In this document: piece after piece, positions 33,774-46,467 of the stretch
Position numbering within the stretch: the stretch's first letter is position 1
Layout: each line of letters opens with the position of its first letter
NCBI GenBank assembly: GCA_018343915.1
Contig: JABRWF010000002.1
Location: 3,596,001-3,660,000 of the forward strand
Direction: 5' to 3'
Length of the DNA stretch: 64,000 bases
From: Agroathelia rolfsii
Taxonomy: Eukaryota > Basidiomycota > Agaricomycetes > Amylocorticiales > Amylocorticiaceae
The notes under the pieces: model-generated
What the model saw: the letters and a program-made list of their open reading frames with translations, nothing else
What the model was told of the DNA's origin: nothing
Databases searched by the model: none
Program-made: the position numbers and the translations under genes

Positions 33774-35820
33774 GATGAATAGCTGGTAGTAGCTAAAGCA
33801 GATTTGTCCACAGACCTAGGCGCCCGTTTGGGCGTAAGTAGTAGGGAAGGACCATCAGTCTGAGTGGCAGCCTGTGCTTATATTACAGTGTCAACCAGAT
33901 AAGCCATATGACCCAGCCACGAGAAGTCGCCATTCTTACTGACGGTCTCGGCATTTGTGGCGGGATTTACAGTCTCAGAGAGTTGGAGATCTGAAACCAC
34001 GTCATCCATCGTCTTTTTGCCCATGCACGCAGATTTCTTTACAGTCCAATGCGAAGAGATCCACCCTGCAAGAATGGTAATACCAGCTATCTCCACAAGC
34101 CGAGGCAGGCGGATGACTTTGTATTTAAGTCTATCAACCAATAACAGGCAAGATAAGCCCCTGTCTTCGTGGTTATAAAGGGAAAGAATACAGAATGCGA
34201 TTTCAAAGTCCGGCAACCTTCACATTCACCGTCCGAATCATGCCTCGACAGGCCTCAGCTCGAATCCCTCATATCTTTCTCTCGTTTTTACTCAGGCTCT
34301 CTTACAGCTTAAATCCTACCCCCTTAACCAAAAATGTCTGATACAACCAGAATCGCCGTTTATGGGATCTAGAAATACTTGCCTAGGTTGAACGACCCGG
34401 CTTACCGATACTTTAACATGATGGCGGCTGCTTCCATCAGAGAAGGATCAACCATGACCCTTCTCTTCCTATAATAACCCGCCCATGATTTTTTATCATA
34501 TCTTTTGTAGTACATCTCAAGCCCCGAGGCTCCGAACACCAGTTGCGATCTGATGGCCTCTATTCATCATTGAATGCATTTTTACCACGCTGAAGAAGAT
34601 GCGCTCGCATGTTTACCACGAGCCATTGTGGTCCAACCGAGGATTACGTTTTTGGCTAGTCATCTTATCGCTCTCCGCCGGACTAACATTTGCCAAATCG
34701 GCGGCATCCAGGGCTCACACTCGCTGGAGTATAAGTGTATCCATCCTCCCTTTATACCGTCAAGTTACTGCTGCGTCCATCCTCTCATGTAAGCTTGAAA
34801 CCCGAGACGAACAAGCTTTGTGTTTCTGTCTATGATGCTGCATGTGCTTATAACTTTGATCTTACACAGCCCGGGAGTCCCGAAATGGGCTGAAAGCTGG
34901 AAATTTTCACAATCATGTTATGCATCCACAGACCCACGGTGCCATTGCATCTGACGCTCGTAATACATTTTTCATCATTACCATCAATTTCTCTGTCTGT
35001 AATTTTTCTTTTGGGTTTGCTGTGTTACTCGCATCCCACTGTGAGCAAAGGTCCGACCGGGCCATTCTTTCCGTTTAATTTACGACTACTATCACATGGC
35101 AGGCACGAGTGCTCCATAATACAATGGAAACTATTGAGGCTGCCTGTTGAAATCGATATCATAGCGACAATCTGTTTTGAAGGTTCATTGATAACATATG
35201 AATCAAATGGAGTAGGCAATTATCTCCGTGTTCACTCCATCGTTACGAGGAATCGCAAATGTATTTAGATCCCCAACCATCAAGTCGTTTGCAGCAACTT
35301 GGGCTATAAGCCTGCTAAATTTATATGTACTGTTTTCTGAGAATGGAATGGAAAGAAAGATATTGCACAGGTCACAGTTAATGCAAGAATAAAATTGACT
35401 CCAAGGATTTTCAATTAATATGTCTATATATCATTGATGAGATCGATGAGAACCCTGACAAGGGTCGCGACTTACCACACAGCTGGAGGTCTGTGTGGTA
35501 AGTGCGCCGAGGGCTTCGGAATCATTTCTACTTTGTGCCGTATGCTTCAACGTTAAATTTCCGTAAATTCTTACTTGCATCTGAAAAGTCAAAGGAAAAT
35601 GGGCCTGACCGGGAATTAAATCACACTGTGTTCAAGTATTTGTAACAACCCGAAGGGAGTATCATACTACTGGACCATCAGGCCGCCATTATATTCCTGG
35701 AAAGAGCAGCTGATGTGACCGACCGCGTTTTCCAGTGTCACGCTGTAACGGATCGCGCTTCTAAACTACAACTTAAACACACACAGACTTGTTTTAGCAA
35801 AAACCAGTTTTCAACCACCA
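33774..35820. other. Gene-poor 2-kb spacer
   Basis: No frame here shows domain similarity or a plausible exon chain. The longest, 117 codons on the plus strand at 34915, is hydrophobic and probably spurious. The spacer carries a perfect stem-loop at 35470-35503. The zinc-finger promoter lies at its left end and the centrin promoter at its right end. A long non-coding RNA or an unrecognised gene with very short exons cannot be excluded. Confidence 0.4.
35470..35503. repeat. Perfect 13-bp inverted repeat, 8-nt loop
   Basis: ACTTACCACACAG at 35470-35482 is exactly reverse-complemented at 35491-35503, separated by eight bases. It lies about 320 bp before the centrin start. There is no T-run next to it, so it is not a simple terminator. 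Confidence 0.8.
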
Positions 35821-36432
35821 TGTACACATCCTCTGCTGCACAGAAGGCTAAAAGGCGCACTCACTCACGTCCTGAACTCTCTGATGAGCAAAGACAAGAG
35901 ATACGGGAGGCATTCGAACTGTTTGACACTGACAAGGACGGTTCAATCGACTACCATGAGCTGAAGGTGGCCATGCGTGCTCTCGGGTTTGATTTGAAGA
36001 AGGCCGAAGTCCTCAAGCTTCTCAGAGATCATGACAAGTCTGGGCATAGTCTTATGGAATTCGAAGACTTTGCCAAGATCAGTATGTGCACACTTGCTTC
36101 TACGATTTTGTTGACGCCCCATTTATCGAATTCTTCTGTAAAGTGACGGAGAAGATACTGGCCCGAGACCCAATGGAGGAAATCAGGAGAGCATTCCAAC
36201 TGTTTGACGATGACAATACTGGGAAAATTAGTTTGCGGAATCTTCGTCGGGTAGCGAAGGAGATTGGTGATAGACTAGAGGACGATGAACTGTGAGACCC
36301 ATCCTTCCGCTCATTAGCTCCCTTCGCCTGACCAGTTGTTATAGCCAAGCGATGATTGATGAATTTGACCTCGACCAAGATGGTGAAATTAATGAGCAAG
36401 AATTCTTTGCCATCATGACGGACGACACATGA
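35821..36432 (+). CDS. CDC31: Centrin (Cdc31-like EF-hand protein)
   Basis: Three exons encode a small calcium-binding protein of spindle pole bodies, also found in nuclear pore and TREX-2 complexes. Four EF-hands are visible: [12 protein letters not shown] (canonical), [12 protein letters not shown] (altered), [12 protein letters not shown] (Asn instead of the final Glu), and [12 protein letters not shown] (canonical). This pattern of strong first and last hands is common in Cdc31. The segment [18 protein letters not shown] is typical of the centrin family. Introns at about 36082-36144 and 36294-36350 restore AKIMTEKI and LQAMIDEF. The start at 35821 ([13 protein letters not shown]) gives the normal basic N-terminus; an in-frame ATG at 35715 would add 35 residues and is less likely. 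Confidence 0.92.
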
Positions 36433-37009
36433 GTCATGAGACCCGCGTCATTTGGTATATAGCTGTATATCCTTTTCACCCTTTCGATCTATTTACCTCT
36501 CTTGGTGAGCTTGTCCTCAATATTCATCTCTCAGAGAATGATGCTCATATAATAGAATTCTATGTTTCAATGTATAACATCGGACATTTCCACTTCCAGT
36601 AAATCATACCTTCTCACATCGAGCGTTCGAGATTATGTTTGAACTGGAATTAAGTCTCAAATACCCAAAGTTCTTCCTGGAATTGTACCCTATTTAGTGC
36701 TCCGCATGTTTCAATACAGGCGGTGGGCGCCTCTCCGTAATCCGACACCCTACATCGGTCTCATCCGTATTCAGATGCTCACCAAGGTTCTTCCTTGTAT
36801 TCATAACATGCTGGTTCGTTATGCGTCGTGCCTTGTCACGAGCCGCGGAAGATGCGGATACTCAGCTCGGTGGCGCTCTATTGTACTGATCAGGCTTGGG
36901 GTAACCATACTACTATTTTCTTAAGTATACAATAGAGTTTTACAGGCATTTATCAGCATGAATGAGCCTCAGTCCGATTTCTCTCCATTGGGTATGATTA
37001 ATTGGTTGG
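36433..37009. other. Convergent 3' spacer
   Basis: 577 bp between the stops of centrin (plus) and the swi5-like gene (minus). No supported gene; it probably contains both 3' UTRs. Confidence 0.4.
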
Positions 37010-37473
37010 CTAATCAACAAGTTCCAGATCCATATCAACATGCATCTGTCGCACTGTTGTTTGTTTGATCGCTGCAAGCTGTGAAAGTAATCAGTCAACG
37101 GACATCACTTTGTGTATGTTCCGATCTTACTCGTCCTATAAGAATCTACACGAGCCATGAGCAAATTCGCGTGGAAGTCGGAAGATACGAGCCACTCGCC
37201 TGTGCAGCATCCTTGGCTTCGTTGTACTTGTGCAATAGCTTAATGTGTTTTGCGACAATCTTTTCGGGATCTTCATGTTCTCTGTAGGAAACAAATTCAA
37301 CGTTCCGAATGATAAAATGACTGGGTTGGTACCCTAAGATGCGCTGCAGTTCTTCAATCTCCGCTTGTAGTGCTGCGAGACGCTCTTCGCGCTTTTTGCT
37401 CTGCCAATGCGTTCAAGGATGACACAAAGCATCGGAAGCTTGATCATTTTACCGCAGAGGCAGTGACATGCAT
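37010..37473 (-). CDS. Swi5/Sae3-type recombination mediator
   Basis: Best model: five exons (37473-37453, 37400-37333, 37281-37196, 37135-37131, 37078-37010) giving 82 residues, close to S. pombe Swi5 (85). The protein has the Swi5 coiled coil (REERLAALQAEIEELQ), then DPEKIVAKHIKLLHKYNEAK and a C-terminal helix (IKQTTVRQMHVDMDLEL). Swi5, with Sfr1/Mei5, stimulates Rad51/Dmc1 strand exchange in DNA repair and meiosis. The fourth exon would be just 5 nt; without it, a 121-nt intron with a GC donor, or a 115-nt intron with GT donor at 37195 and a shifted acceptor, would also stay in frame. An upstream in-frame ATG at 37629 would add 52 residues and cannot be excluded. Confidence 0.75.
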
Positions 37474-37764
37474 ATCAATCGATGTCTGACCGAAAATAAA
37501 GTGCGATGAGGAGGGGTTGTACGTTGTCGGAGTAAGAGTCGAAGTGGGCAGTAATAAGCTCAAGCTCGTAAGCATCTGGCGCATACACCCAACTATGCTC
37601 TGCAGGGAATCACTAATAGCATTATCCAACCATTGCGCAAATACAAAATACAGTAAAAAAAAACATCACATTAAAATACGAAACCAAAATAAAATAAATA
37701 TGACATCTATTTATGTCGTTCGTCATCTCATAATAGCCGTCCGAGGGTCGTCAAGAAATCGCAA

Positions 37765-40700
37765 TCAAGAACGAGTTTGTTGTGATTGCTGCTGGGCTGT
37801 CTCAGGGAACAAAGCCAGGATGATCTACAAGATTTTCAATTTGATGGCTTTCTAAGGGTTAAATGATAAGTAAAAATTTACCTCATCAAGGATAGTGTAT
37901 GCGATATGTTGGTTCAGACGTCGGTTTTGAAGAACGGCAAACATTCGGCGTGCACCGCGTCGAGCATTGGATCGACCAATCATATTCGCGCCGAGATCTG
38001 ATGATAATTGTGAGAATGCGACCTATATGATACTGCTCTAAAATATACCGGGAATGAGGGCTGATAATTTGCGATTGGCATCATCACGAGTACGCAGCTT
38101 CTCTTCTTGTGTCCTGACGACGTTCTCCGTTTTCAAACGCCCACCCGGCCACAACCCTTCCTTGAGCAGGCCCACGACTGACATGACGCGAGACTCATCA
38201 AGTAATGTCTTTACATTTTCACGTATTTTGCTATATTTCTCGGTTAGTTATAGTGTGGAGGACAGCCAAGAATACCACGCTTACCGTTCAATCGTACCAC
38301 CAAGAACCTGCTGCAAAATGATGACAATAGCCTGGCGTCTCAACCAATTATTCTTTTTATTCAGCTCAAAAATAGCGAGGACAAGGTCGCATATCGGCGC
38401 AGAGAAGGAGGATGTGCTCGTTTCTCCCTCCAGCGGTTTCAAATCGCCAGTCATACGCATCAGCGTGTCTTCTGAGCTCAACCTCCCAGCCATTTTGAGG
38501 GCCTGCGCCACGAGATCCTCATCGATCATGGAGGATCCAACGATGCCTGCCAATTCCGCTGCTTGGCGCGTCAGACGGAGGATCATAACATCAAGCATCG
38601 ATGGACCGAAGAACATATCGTCGATGCTTTCGGTGACGGAGCGATATACTGTGCGTACAAGGTCCTTGCCGAATGCACTGGCAGAATTTTGCTTCGCCAT
38701 GGGCTGTGGGGGCTCGGACGCCATGAAGGGCGAGTCACGCGAGAGGAAGGCACGCAGTTCGTTGCTTTCGCAGACAATTGGAATAGCAACGATGTTCTAA
38801 ACAGATCTCATGAGCGAGCTATTATGCAATAGTATTAAGGTGATAGCTTACCTGCATGTATCTTTCCAGAGCTTGTCTCCTATTATCAACGAAATTACCT
38901 GACAAAGACGTCACAAGCCTCTTTCCAGGGAAATCCAATTGTCTAACCAATGTAAATCGCTCCTTGAGTTTGTTATGCATGCTCAAAAACTCGTTATATC
39001 TCCTAGCCACGACCCAGCCGGACGCCACACTCTCGTCAAGCCCTAGCTGCTGAACCTGCACCAGATACCTCACCACACTTTTACCATCTTCCTCGCCCGC
39101 CGTGGAACTGACAATGGCAACGCGCGTACGATCACTATGCAATCGATTCGCAGACTCCTGTTGCTCATACTGTGTCTTCTGGAATCGCAGCTCCCGCAAG
39201 TCCCGAGCCATGGCCGACTTGGATTTGTTCAGCAGTCGGAGCTCTTGTGCATCTCCGGTGAGTTCCGCTTTGCGAATTAACGTATCAAGCATGGTTTCCT
39301 GCCGTTCCAGATGGGTGATTTTGCCACTCAGACGGGCAATCTCATAAGAAAGATGGAGGTCTCCCGGTGCTGCCAGGGTGAACGTCCCAGCAGCTTGCAA
39401 GTTCTTGCTCTCCGCTTCCTCCTCCTCACGTTCTTGTTCTTCGATTTCATCGTAATCGTCAAAGACTCCCCGTCGTTTGCGGCGGTCTTCCGAACCATGA
39501 CGAGTTCCATGTCCAACAGAAGCTGAGAGATTAGAGGATTCTGACTGTGACATGATGCTCTTTCGTTTATTGACCCCCTCCTCTCCCGCAATGATATCTG
39601 TCAAGGCGGCCTGAATGGCTTCCATGCGCTGGATCTGGGCACGTTCTTCATTGATAGCCGCTCTATCGTCCGGGTCGTCAAAAAGGGGTGCACGTGTCGG
39701 CTCCTCAATTGGCGACATAAGCGCTCCCAACCCGAGTGAGGGATGCGAACGAGAGTTGAACACTGGCTGTACACCTGCCACGGCACTACGGGAGGATCTT
39801 CCGGATTTCACACTTGCTGGTTTGTCTGGTTGCTCGACCAGTGCAGGTGTAGACTCAGAGCGGGGTATGGATGTATTTGGTGAGGGAGAAGAACCCGTCT
39901 TGGCCGATTCTTCTCTCGTCGAGGTCGAGTGGTGGACAATGTCACCCACAACACGGAACCAGAGCTCTGAGCGCTCGAAGTCTTCAAAGTCTTGTTGCTC
40001 CATGTCACGTTCGATTTGCCTCTGCGCCAAAAGGACACTTCGTCGAACTTTCCTCTCTGCGGCTGCATTAGGCGGATTATCGGTTATGGCAAAGGCGCGG
40101 ATAGCTTCAATGTGCTTTTGAGAGATGGCACTCAGGGCGGGAGGCCGAGTAGGACCGGAAAAGTAGAGGTCATAAATCATAGTGATGTCCTCCCTTGCCG
40201 TACTGACGGGGGATGAAGGGAGTGGTAATGGATCAGCTTCGTCTGCTGATGAATCAGAATCTACAGATTCCAAGGGATTCTTGAAGCTTTCAACGGTCAG
40301 CCAGAACTGGACTGGGAGAGACCGATTTCTCCTGTCCATAAACTCCATAAAGTATGACAATGAGCTTGGGTTGCGGAGAATGTCGCGCAGGGGCACGCGG
40401 GATTTAGTGGGAGGCGGATCAGGATAGGGCGAATTCTATAATGAGTTATCAATGCGTAGAACAGAGGCAGGTAGACAGCAACACCAACTGTTCCATCTTC
40501 TCCACCACCCAAAATGACGATTCGCTCCTCAACCTTGCGCTTAGCAGTATAAAGCCGATCCAAAAAGGCTACCACGTCCTCGGTTTTCTCGCCATTAATC
40601 CAATCCTCATTTTCATGATTCGCTGGAGACAGCAATCTTAGCACAGCCATAAAACCTCCTATAGAAGGCTTACCTAACAGCATTCGAGTACGGCGGATTT

Positions 40701-41882
40701 CGCCCATAACATCATTCTTCAGCCGCCTGGCATCCAGCAAAGACGAGCACCGGCTGATACTCCGCAGGAAGGACTCAAATTGTCTAACGTCAGTATGAAT
40801 AGTGATGTTCTCAGCCCGAGGGGTTTCTGTGATGCTTGTTGAAAGGCGATTGGCGGATGACGACGATGATGACGACGACTGAGCCTCTAAAACATGCCGA
40901 ACCTTCGTGATAAGTTTCCTGTCCAAGTTTTCAGTCTTTCTACCTATGGTTATGTGGAGTATACTCACTGCTGATGAATAGCTTCTCCAGCCACTTGGTC
41001 AAGAATCCTGTTCCAGAAATCAGGGTCTGCTATCATGTCCATAATCGGATAAAGCACAGCGCATGCCGCAATCTCCCTAACGACAACTCGAAGTGCTTGG
41101 CTCTGAGCCTCGGTTTCAGGTAAGAGTATAGGAAGAATCTTGTCAATCATCTGTCGCAAATGGGATTCTTCACTGTGTTTTGTGAACGTAGAAGAGAGAT
41201 TGTCGATGGCTGGATGAAGCCTCCGCTCTGAGCCCTTGCCTGCATACCTACTGGCAAGCAAGAGGTCCAGTTCTTCGCTTTGCGTTAGCTTACGCTCGAG
41301 ACGGTCTCCACGTAAGGCGATTTCACTCTGCCTAAACTGTTCGATATGCGTGGTAATCTTGGGCACGAGGCGCTTGACGACCAAGGCGGCGAGGTCTACG
41401 TTGACAGTACGAGAGACAATGTTGGCCAATGATTCGTGAATGACCACGGAGACTGCGTTAGGGAATGCTGAAAAATTGGAGATATCTTTGTACCAGGAAA
41501 CAACAAAATCACGAATAATAAGAGAAATGATCTCGTCGAGACCTGCAGACACTTTGGGAAAATCGGGGTATAAGGGTGCGAACGATTGTGAAGACTGTTG
41601 AGTCCATTCGGAGCGTGTGAGAACAGCCTGCCAGGCTGCAGGGGTGGAGAAAACAAGTGGTTTTGCAATCGAGTGGAGCCTTCGTGGCTCTGGTTTGCGG
41701 TCCAGATCAAGGACATAGCCGAATGCGACATTGGAGAGTAAAATTGCAAGGATAGATGTGAGAACAAATAGCGGGGATAGCAGAATCAACGTCCAGGGAG
41801 ATGATATGATATGAAGAAAGGTAGATACTGCGATGAGGAGTATCGCAGATATAATGGCCGCACGAACAGTAAACAGAAGCAT
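37765..41882 (-). CDS. Mdm1/Snx13-type sorting nexin (PXA-RGS-PX-Nexin_C)
   Basis: A large multi-exon gene, roughly 1,200 residues. The N-terminus has two hydrophobic segments (about residues 8-28 and 30-55), an ER membrane anchor. A PXA domain follows (SLIIRDFVVSWYKDIS; DFWNRILDQVAGEAIHQQ), then an RGS-like domain (PLRDILRNPSSLSYFMEF), a Ser/Asp-rich linker, a coiled coil, a PX phosphoinositide-binding domain (WVVARRYNEFLSMHNKLKE; LDFPGKRL) and a C-terminal Nexin_C region (LRRQAIVIILQQVLGGTIE). Yeast Mdm1 has this plan and tethers ER to the vacuole at lipid-metabolising contact sites. The last exon ends near ALFPETAQQQSQQTRS at 37765. Splice sites were traced across the PXA/RGS junction and the 3' exon; the others were judged by continuity. 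Confidence 0.87.
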
Positions 41883-42396
41883 AACAAGTCAGGTGCCAGT
41901 AGTGGGTATTGGTGACTCGGAAGAGGCTTGGTAGTCAGGATGGTCGTGATACGATTTGCGGTTAATTTAGGCAGTTAACATCCATATGGCACATCCTACA
42001 GTATTGCTAGACAAGCTATGGAGGCGAGCGGCAGCCTGAGGTCGGTATGCAAATGTGGACCGACGGCGTACGACTCGGAGCTGTGGACGATCTCAGCTCG
42101 CAGTGCCTGCGTGACTTGACCGACTATTCGAAGGGAGTGTGACATCGTGACAGTTCTGATGGCTGTGTAGCTATCTGGCTTCCCCGGATCAAAACACATG
42201 GCGTTAGTTCGGCCGAAAATACACCGGGCCACTGGCATGTATTTCCCATTTGTTCAGCTCGGTTGACGTTCTGCTTAGCACACACACGCATCATTGTCGC
42301 AACTTGTGTGCTGCCGGTATTGCACTCGAGACCTTGATTCCACATCCTTGATTCTCTCTTTTGTATCTTTACTTCCAACTAGTCTTTAATCTCTTC
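41883..42396. promoter_or_regulatory. Divergent intergenic region, sorting nexin / carrier
   Basis: 514 bp between divergent starts. There is no gene. Pyrimidine-rich sequence precedes the carrier ATG. No motif stood out. Confidence 0.35.
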
Positions 42397-43949
42397 ATGG
42401 CGTCCACTTCGAGTCAGACAAAGACCCCCACACCTGGTGCACTTTCCACTGCCGAAGGTTTTGTTTTGGGTGGTATTGCTGCATGTATTGCAGTAAGCCT
42501 ATCGCATGTCGTATGATATGTATCCTTACCTTAGTTCTTGCAGGTAACCGTCTCCAATCCAATGGAGGTTGCCAAGACTCGTCTGCAATTGCAGGGCGAG
42601 CTTGCCAAGGATGGTGGTGTCAAAGTCTACAATAGTGCTCTGGATGCTATCAAGAAGACCTGGAAAAACGAAGGCATACGAGGTGTGCAGCGGGGTCTGC
42701 CTCCAGCAGTGAGTTTCTTGTCATACATAATGCGGCACTTCCAATACTAACTACCGAGATTTTCTAGTATGCATATCAAGTGGGAAGCTTTATGTCTCAT
42801 CGCTTATGATTATCTCACTTCTATACTAGATTTTGCTCAACGGATCACGTTTGGGTATGTTAGCAAAAGCCATATTATAATTGCGTTGCTGCTCAACTCG
42901 GATAATTAGGCTTCTACGAACCCATAAGACAATTTACCAACCGTACACTTGGATTCTCTTCCAGCGAACAGATATCTGGGACATCTGTTCTTGCAGGCGC
43001 AGCTAGTGGTACTATTGGAGGTTAGTTTTTCCTCGGCTCATCATGTGTCACAACTCAAGCCATAGCAACTATTCAGCTTCACTGGGAAATCCTCTTTTTT
43101 TGATCAAAGCCCGGATGCAGGCTTGTTCGCCAGCGCTGCCTGTGGGTGCTCAACACTATTATAAGAACTCGTTCTCCGCTTTATCCACTATTTTCAAAGC
43201 GGAGGGTGCGCGCGGGCTTGTGCGAGGAATCGATGCTGCAATTTTACGAACATCCATGGGTTCATCTGTACGCAGTCCCTACCCTATAATTCACATTGAT
43301 GGAGGCTGACAAGAACTTGCATACAGGTCCAATTACCGACATATAACTGGACCAAAAATCAGATTGTTTCCAATGGACTATTACCTGCAAACAGTATACT
43401 GACTTATCTCCTCAGTAGCTCTGTATCTGGTTTCTGCGTGGTATGAATAATCCTACGATTTCTTGTATTTTGGAATGCTTGATTAAAATTCTACCATTTT
43501 AGCTTCTGGCCATGCAACCCGCTGATACGGTACGTTCATCTTTGAGAAACTCCGTTGTCATAATTATCAACTCATTAACTTATACTCCAGGCTTTGACCC
43601 GGATGTATAATCAACCTCTTGCTCCAGGACCGGATGGCAAATTGCGCGGAACATTGTACAAAAACCCCATTGACTGCCTATGGAAGACTCTACGGACAGA
43701 AGGCTTCTTTGGGTGGTACAAGGGTAAGGAATTCCCACTCATTTGCATAGTAAAAGTAATTAAATTTATGTCGCTTAGGTTCTACCGCACACTTCCTGAG
43801 AATTGCACCCCATACGTAAGTAATCTTCAGTTACATACAATAATGATCTGTCAAGCCTAACGCATCCCAATCATAGTATCATCACATTGACTGCCAACGA
43901 CATCATCATCAACTTTTATAAAAAGCTACGGGATGGTCAAGATTCATAG
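42397..43949 (+). CDS. OAC1: Mitochondrial carrier, oxaloacetate/sulfate type (Oac1-like)
   Basis: An interrupted gene with about nine introns. It encodes a six-TM inner-membrane carrier of three repeats, with signature motifs NPMEVAKTRLQ, NPLFLIKARMQ and QPADTALTRMYNQ. The last motif with TRMYNQ, and LGFYEPIRQ in the first repeat, are typical of yeast Oac1, which moves oxaloacetate, sulfate, malonate and isopropylmalate and supports leucine synthesis. The N-terminus (about 17 residues) is Thr/Ser-rich, and TAEGFVLGGIAACIA starts helix 1. The C-terminus is ANDIIINFYKKLRDGQDS. In the third repeat the usual Pro-x-Asp/Glu signature is P-A-D. The exact substrate is family inference. Confidence 0.85.
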
Positions 43950-44272
43950 GACTTGGATAGTATCATTATAGATAGCCTTGGAATACGCTTAGACCATACA
44001 ATAATTAATACTATTTCGAGGGTTCTCAGAGGGCCCTCTTATATCTGGATTTATGGATTTTGTCTTGAGTACTCGTTGATAAGATCCATCAAGATGTGAT
44101 TTGTGAAATCGGGATGAGGGATCTTCGATCACAAGAAGAGGACAGCAACTTTTGCGATTCTCTACTACCCGGCTCCTGATTTTTGCGCCCGCATCATCCT
44201 TGCTCTGTTACAACCCTTGCATTTGCTGGCACCAGTCCCTCTGCTCCCCCCCCCTCCACTCTTTTTCGATCA
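43950..44272. other. Short intergenic region before TRM6
   Basis: 323 bp without a gene, between two plus-strand genes. A C-rich run (eight or so C) lies just before the TRM6 start, at about 44248-44256. Confidence 0.35.
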
Positions 44273-46236
44273 TGGCCGAGACACCATCTACATCTACAAC
44301 ATCATCAATACTAAAGCAACGGATTACAATCCAATCAGGCGACCTGGTCCTCGTTAAACTTTTGAATGGCAACCTCCGCAGTGTCAAGATTGAGCCCAAT
44401 ACGTATGTTGGATAAATTTGCTGCATTATAAGGCACCACACCAACCAATGCAATATTTTTTAATAACAGAACTGTATCTATTGGCCGTATGGGTGCATTC
44501 CACGCAAACGAGCTGATTGGGCAGTCGTATGGAGTCTCATATGAGATTGTAGACAAGAAACTCAAGGTCATGCCTGCGCGGCTCATAGAAGAACTAGGTG
44601 TGCGGGTAGCTTTTTTGGATGTATCTCAAGACACTGACTCTCCATCTGAAGAGGACACGGATGCAACCAACGAGCTCATCAATGATGGTGAATTTGTACA
44701 ACCGCTCACAGTCGAGGAGATTGAGACACTGAAAAAATCTGGCGCACATGCTTCTGTACGGAGTTGGAGCTGGCTTCTGTTTCTATCTCTGAAGAATTTA
44801 GGATCCTGATTCTCTCCCCAAGTAGGATATAATCAAGAAGCAAATCGAACAACATGCCAACTACTCTCTGAAGACGGAGTACAGTAAAGAGAAATACAAG
44901 AAGAGGAAGGAAAATAAGTACGCAATCAGTTATGCTTTATGGTTGAGTATCTCATAGTAGCTCGTTCAGATACTTGAAGTGCTTCACGACCGTCCCACCA
45001 ACACTTTTTAATGTATGCGAATATTGGTTTGCCAAGGACCAAGACCGCATACGGGACTTCCGCATTGATTCGCTGTCCCAAGCGCTGAACATGGCCAACA
45101 TCCACCCGGGAGGACGATACATCGCTGTTGACGAAGCCTCAGGAATGCTTGTCACGGGGATACTGGAAAGAATGGCTGGTAAAGACGGTTTCTGCTTGAT
45201 AGGATAAACGATTTAATGTGATGAACGAACTTTGACAGGACAAGGCAGACTAATTACAGTATGCGACGTGGATTCGCCTCCGGCATATCCTGTTCTGCAG
45301 CACATGAATTTCGAGCCTGGAGTCTCGGCTCCAATGTCAACACTGAATTGGTGGACAGTCCGCGAAGACTATGTCTCTCGTAAGCTCTGCCCAGATACCA
45401 TCTATTTAGCAACAACTCATACTTTAGCTGCAGCCCTGGACACCAGAAAAGATCCTGGTGCAACACAAAATGACCGCCAAGAACAGCGTGCCAACAAACG
45501 CAAGGCTACCTTCCAAAATTTGCAGCAATTGCGAGAAGAACTCTTTGCTGGCGAATTTGACGCGTGAGAATATTTAGTCTCTCGTGCCTGTCCTTTTCAC
45601 TTATGCAGTAAGAATCCAGTCTGCTTATAGCAAGCGAATACGATCCACAGTCTATTCTCGATAAATTATTCCCGTATGTCGCTGGCTCGGGTAACATAGT
45701 TGTCCACAGTCCATATCTATCGGTAGATCAAAGTTTACATCTCTTCGTCCTGTTATTGTTCAATAATGTCCTCCAGGTGCTATCTGATTTACAAGCAAGA
45801 ATGCGTAACCAGTCGTGCTTTCTTGGTCCAGGCATCACCGAATCTTTTCTTCGTCGATACCAGGTCAGAGGCACCTTTATAAAATAGGTTGGATCGCCAT
45901 TTACTAGAATATCGTCTCTTATAGGTACTACCGGGAAGAACACATCCTACGATGAATACCTCAGGTGGAGGCGGTTTCCTACTTCACGCAATTAAAGTAT
46001 ACGATAATTCTCAGGCGTCATCGGTTGACGCTCTCCGTGGGGAACTGCGTCGCTCGAAGCGCCAAAAAACCGATACTGATGATGTGGACCAAGTTGAGCC
46101 TAAAATAGGTGACAAGGATGTCGCAGCTCCAACTGACGCTCAGACATCAAGCCTGCTACAAGGGTCGAATACGGAGGATGGCAATGATAAGATGGTTGTT
46201 GATGGTGCCGGCGAGGACGTCAGGAATCCATTATAG
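44273..46236 (+). CDS. TRM6: tRNA m1A58 methyltransferase non-catalytic subunit TRM6/GCD10
   Basis: A multi-exon gene. The product pairs with Trm61 to methylate A58 in the T-loop of tRNAs, notably initiator tRNA; Trm6 supplies tRNA binding and lacks its own SAM site. Diagnostic segments are SIGRMGAFHANELIGQ, SYGVSYEIV, LTVEEIETLKKSG, YSKEKYKKRKE, FTTVPPTLFNVCEYWFAK, HPGGRYIAVDEASGMLVTG and the C-terminal GRTHPTMNTSGGGGFLLHA. The first intron (about 44404-44469) restores IEPNTTVSIG. The tail after the last domain is acidic and low complexity, as in relatives. The start at 44273 matches a normal short N-terminal extension before ITIQSGDLVLVKL. Confidence 0.93.
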
Positions 46237-46467
46237 ACTCGCAAATACTATTTTTTTTTTAACTTGTAGAAGAGCGTGGTGCCCTGTCTGTATGTCGAGA
46301 AAAGGAGTTATGGGTCGACTTCAAGTTGTGTTCAATTGTGGTCAAGGATACCTGTGTTCAAATGAAGCCGACGCGTCTCGTGAAGCTTGTGAAGACTGTC
46401 ATTTTCTTACCACTCAATCAGTGCACACTCTTAGTCTATAGGCTGCTGGTTGCAGACATATGAAGGA

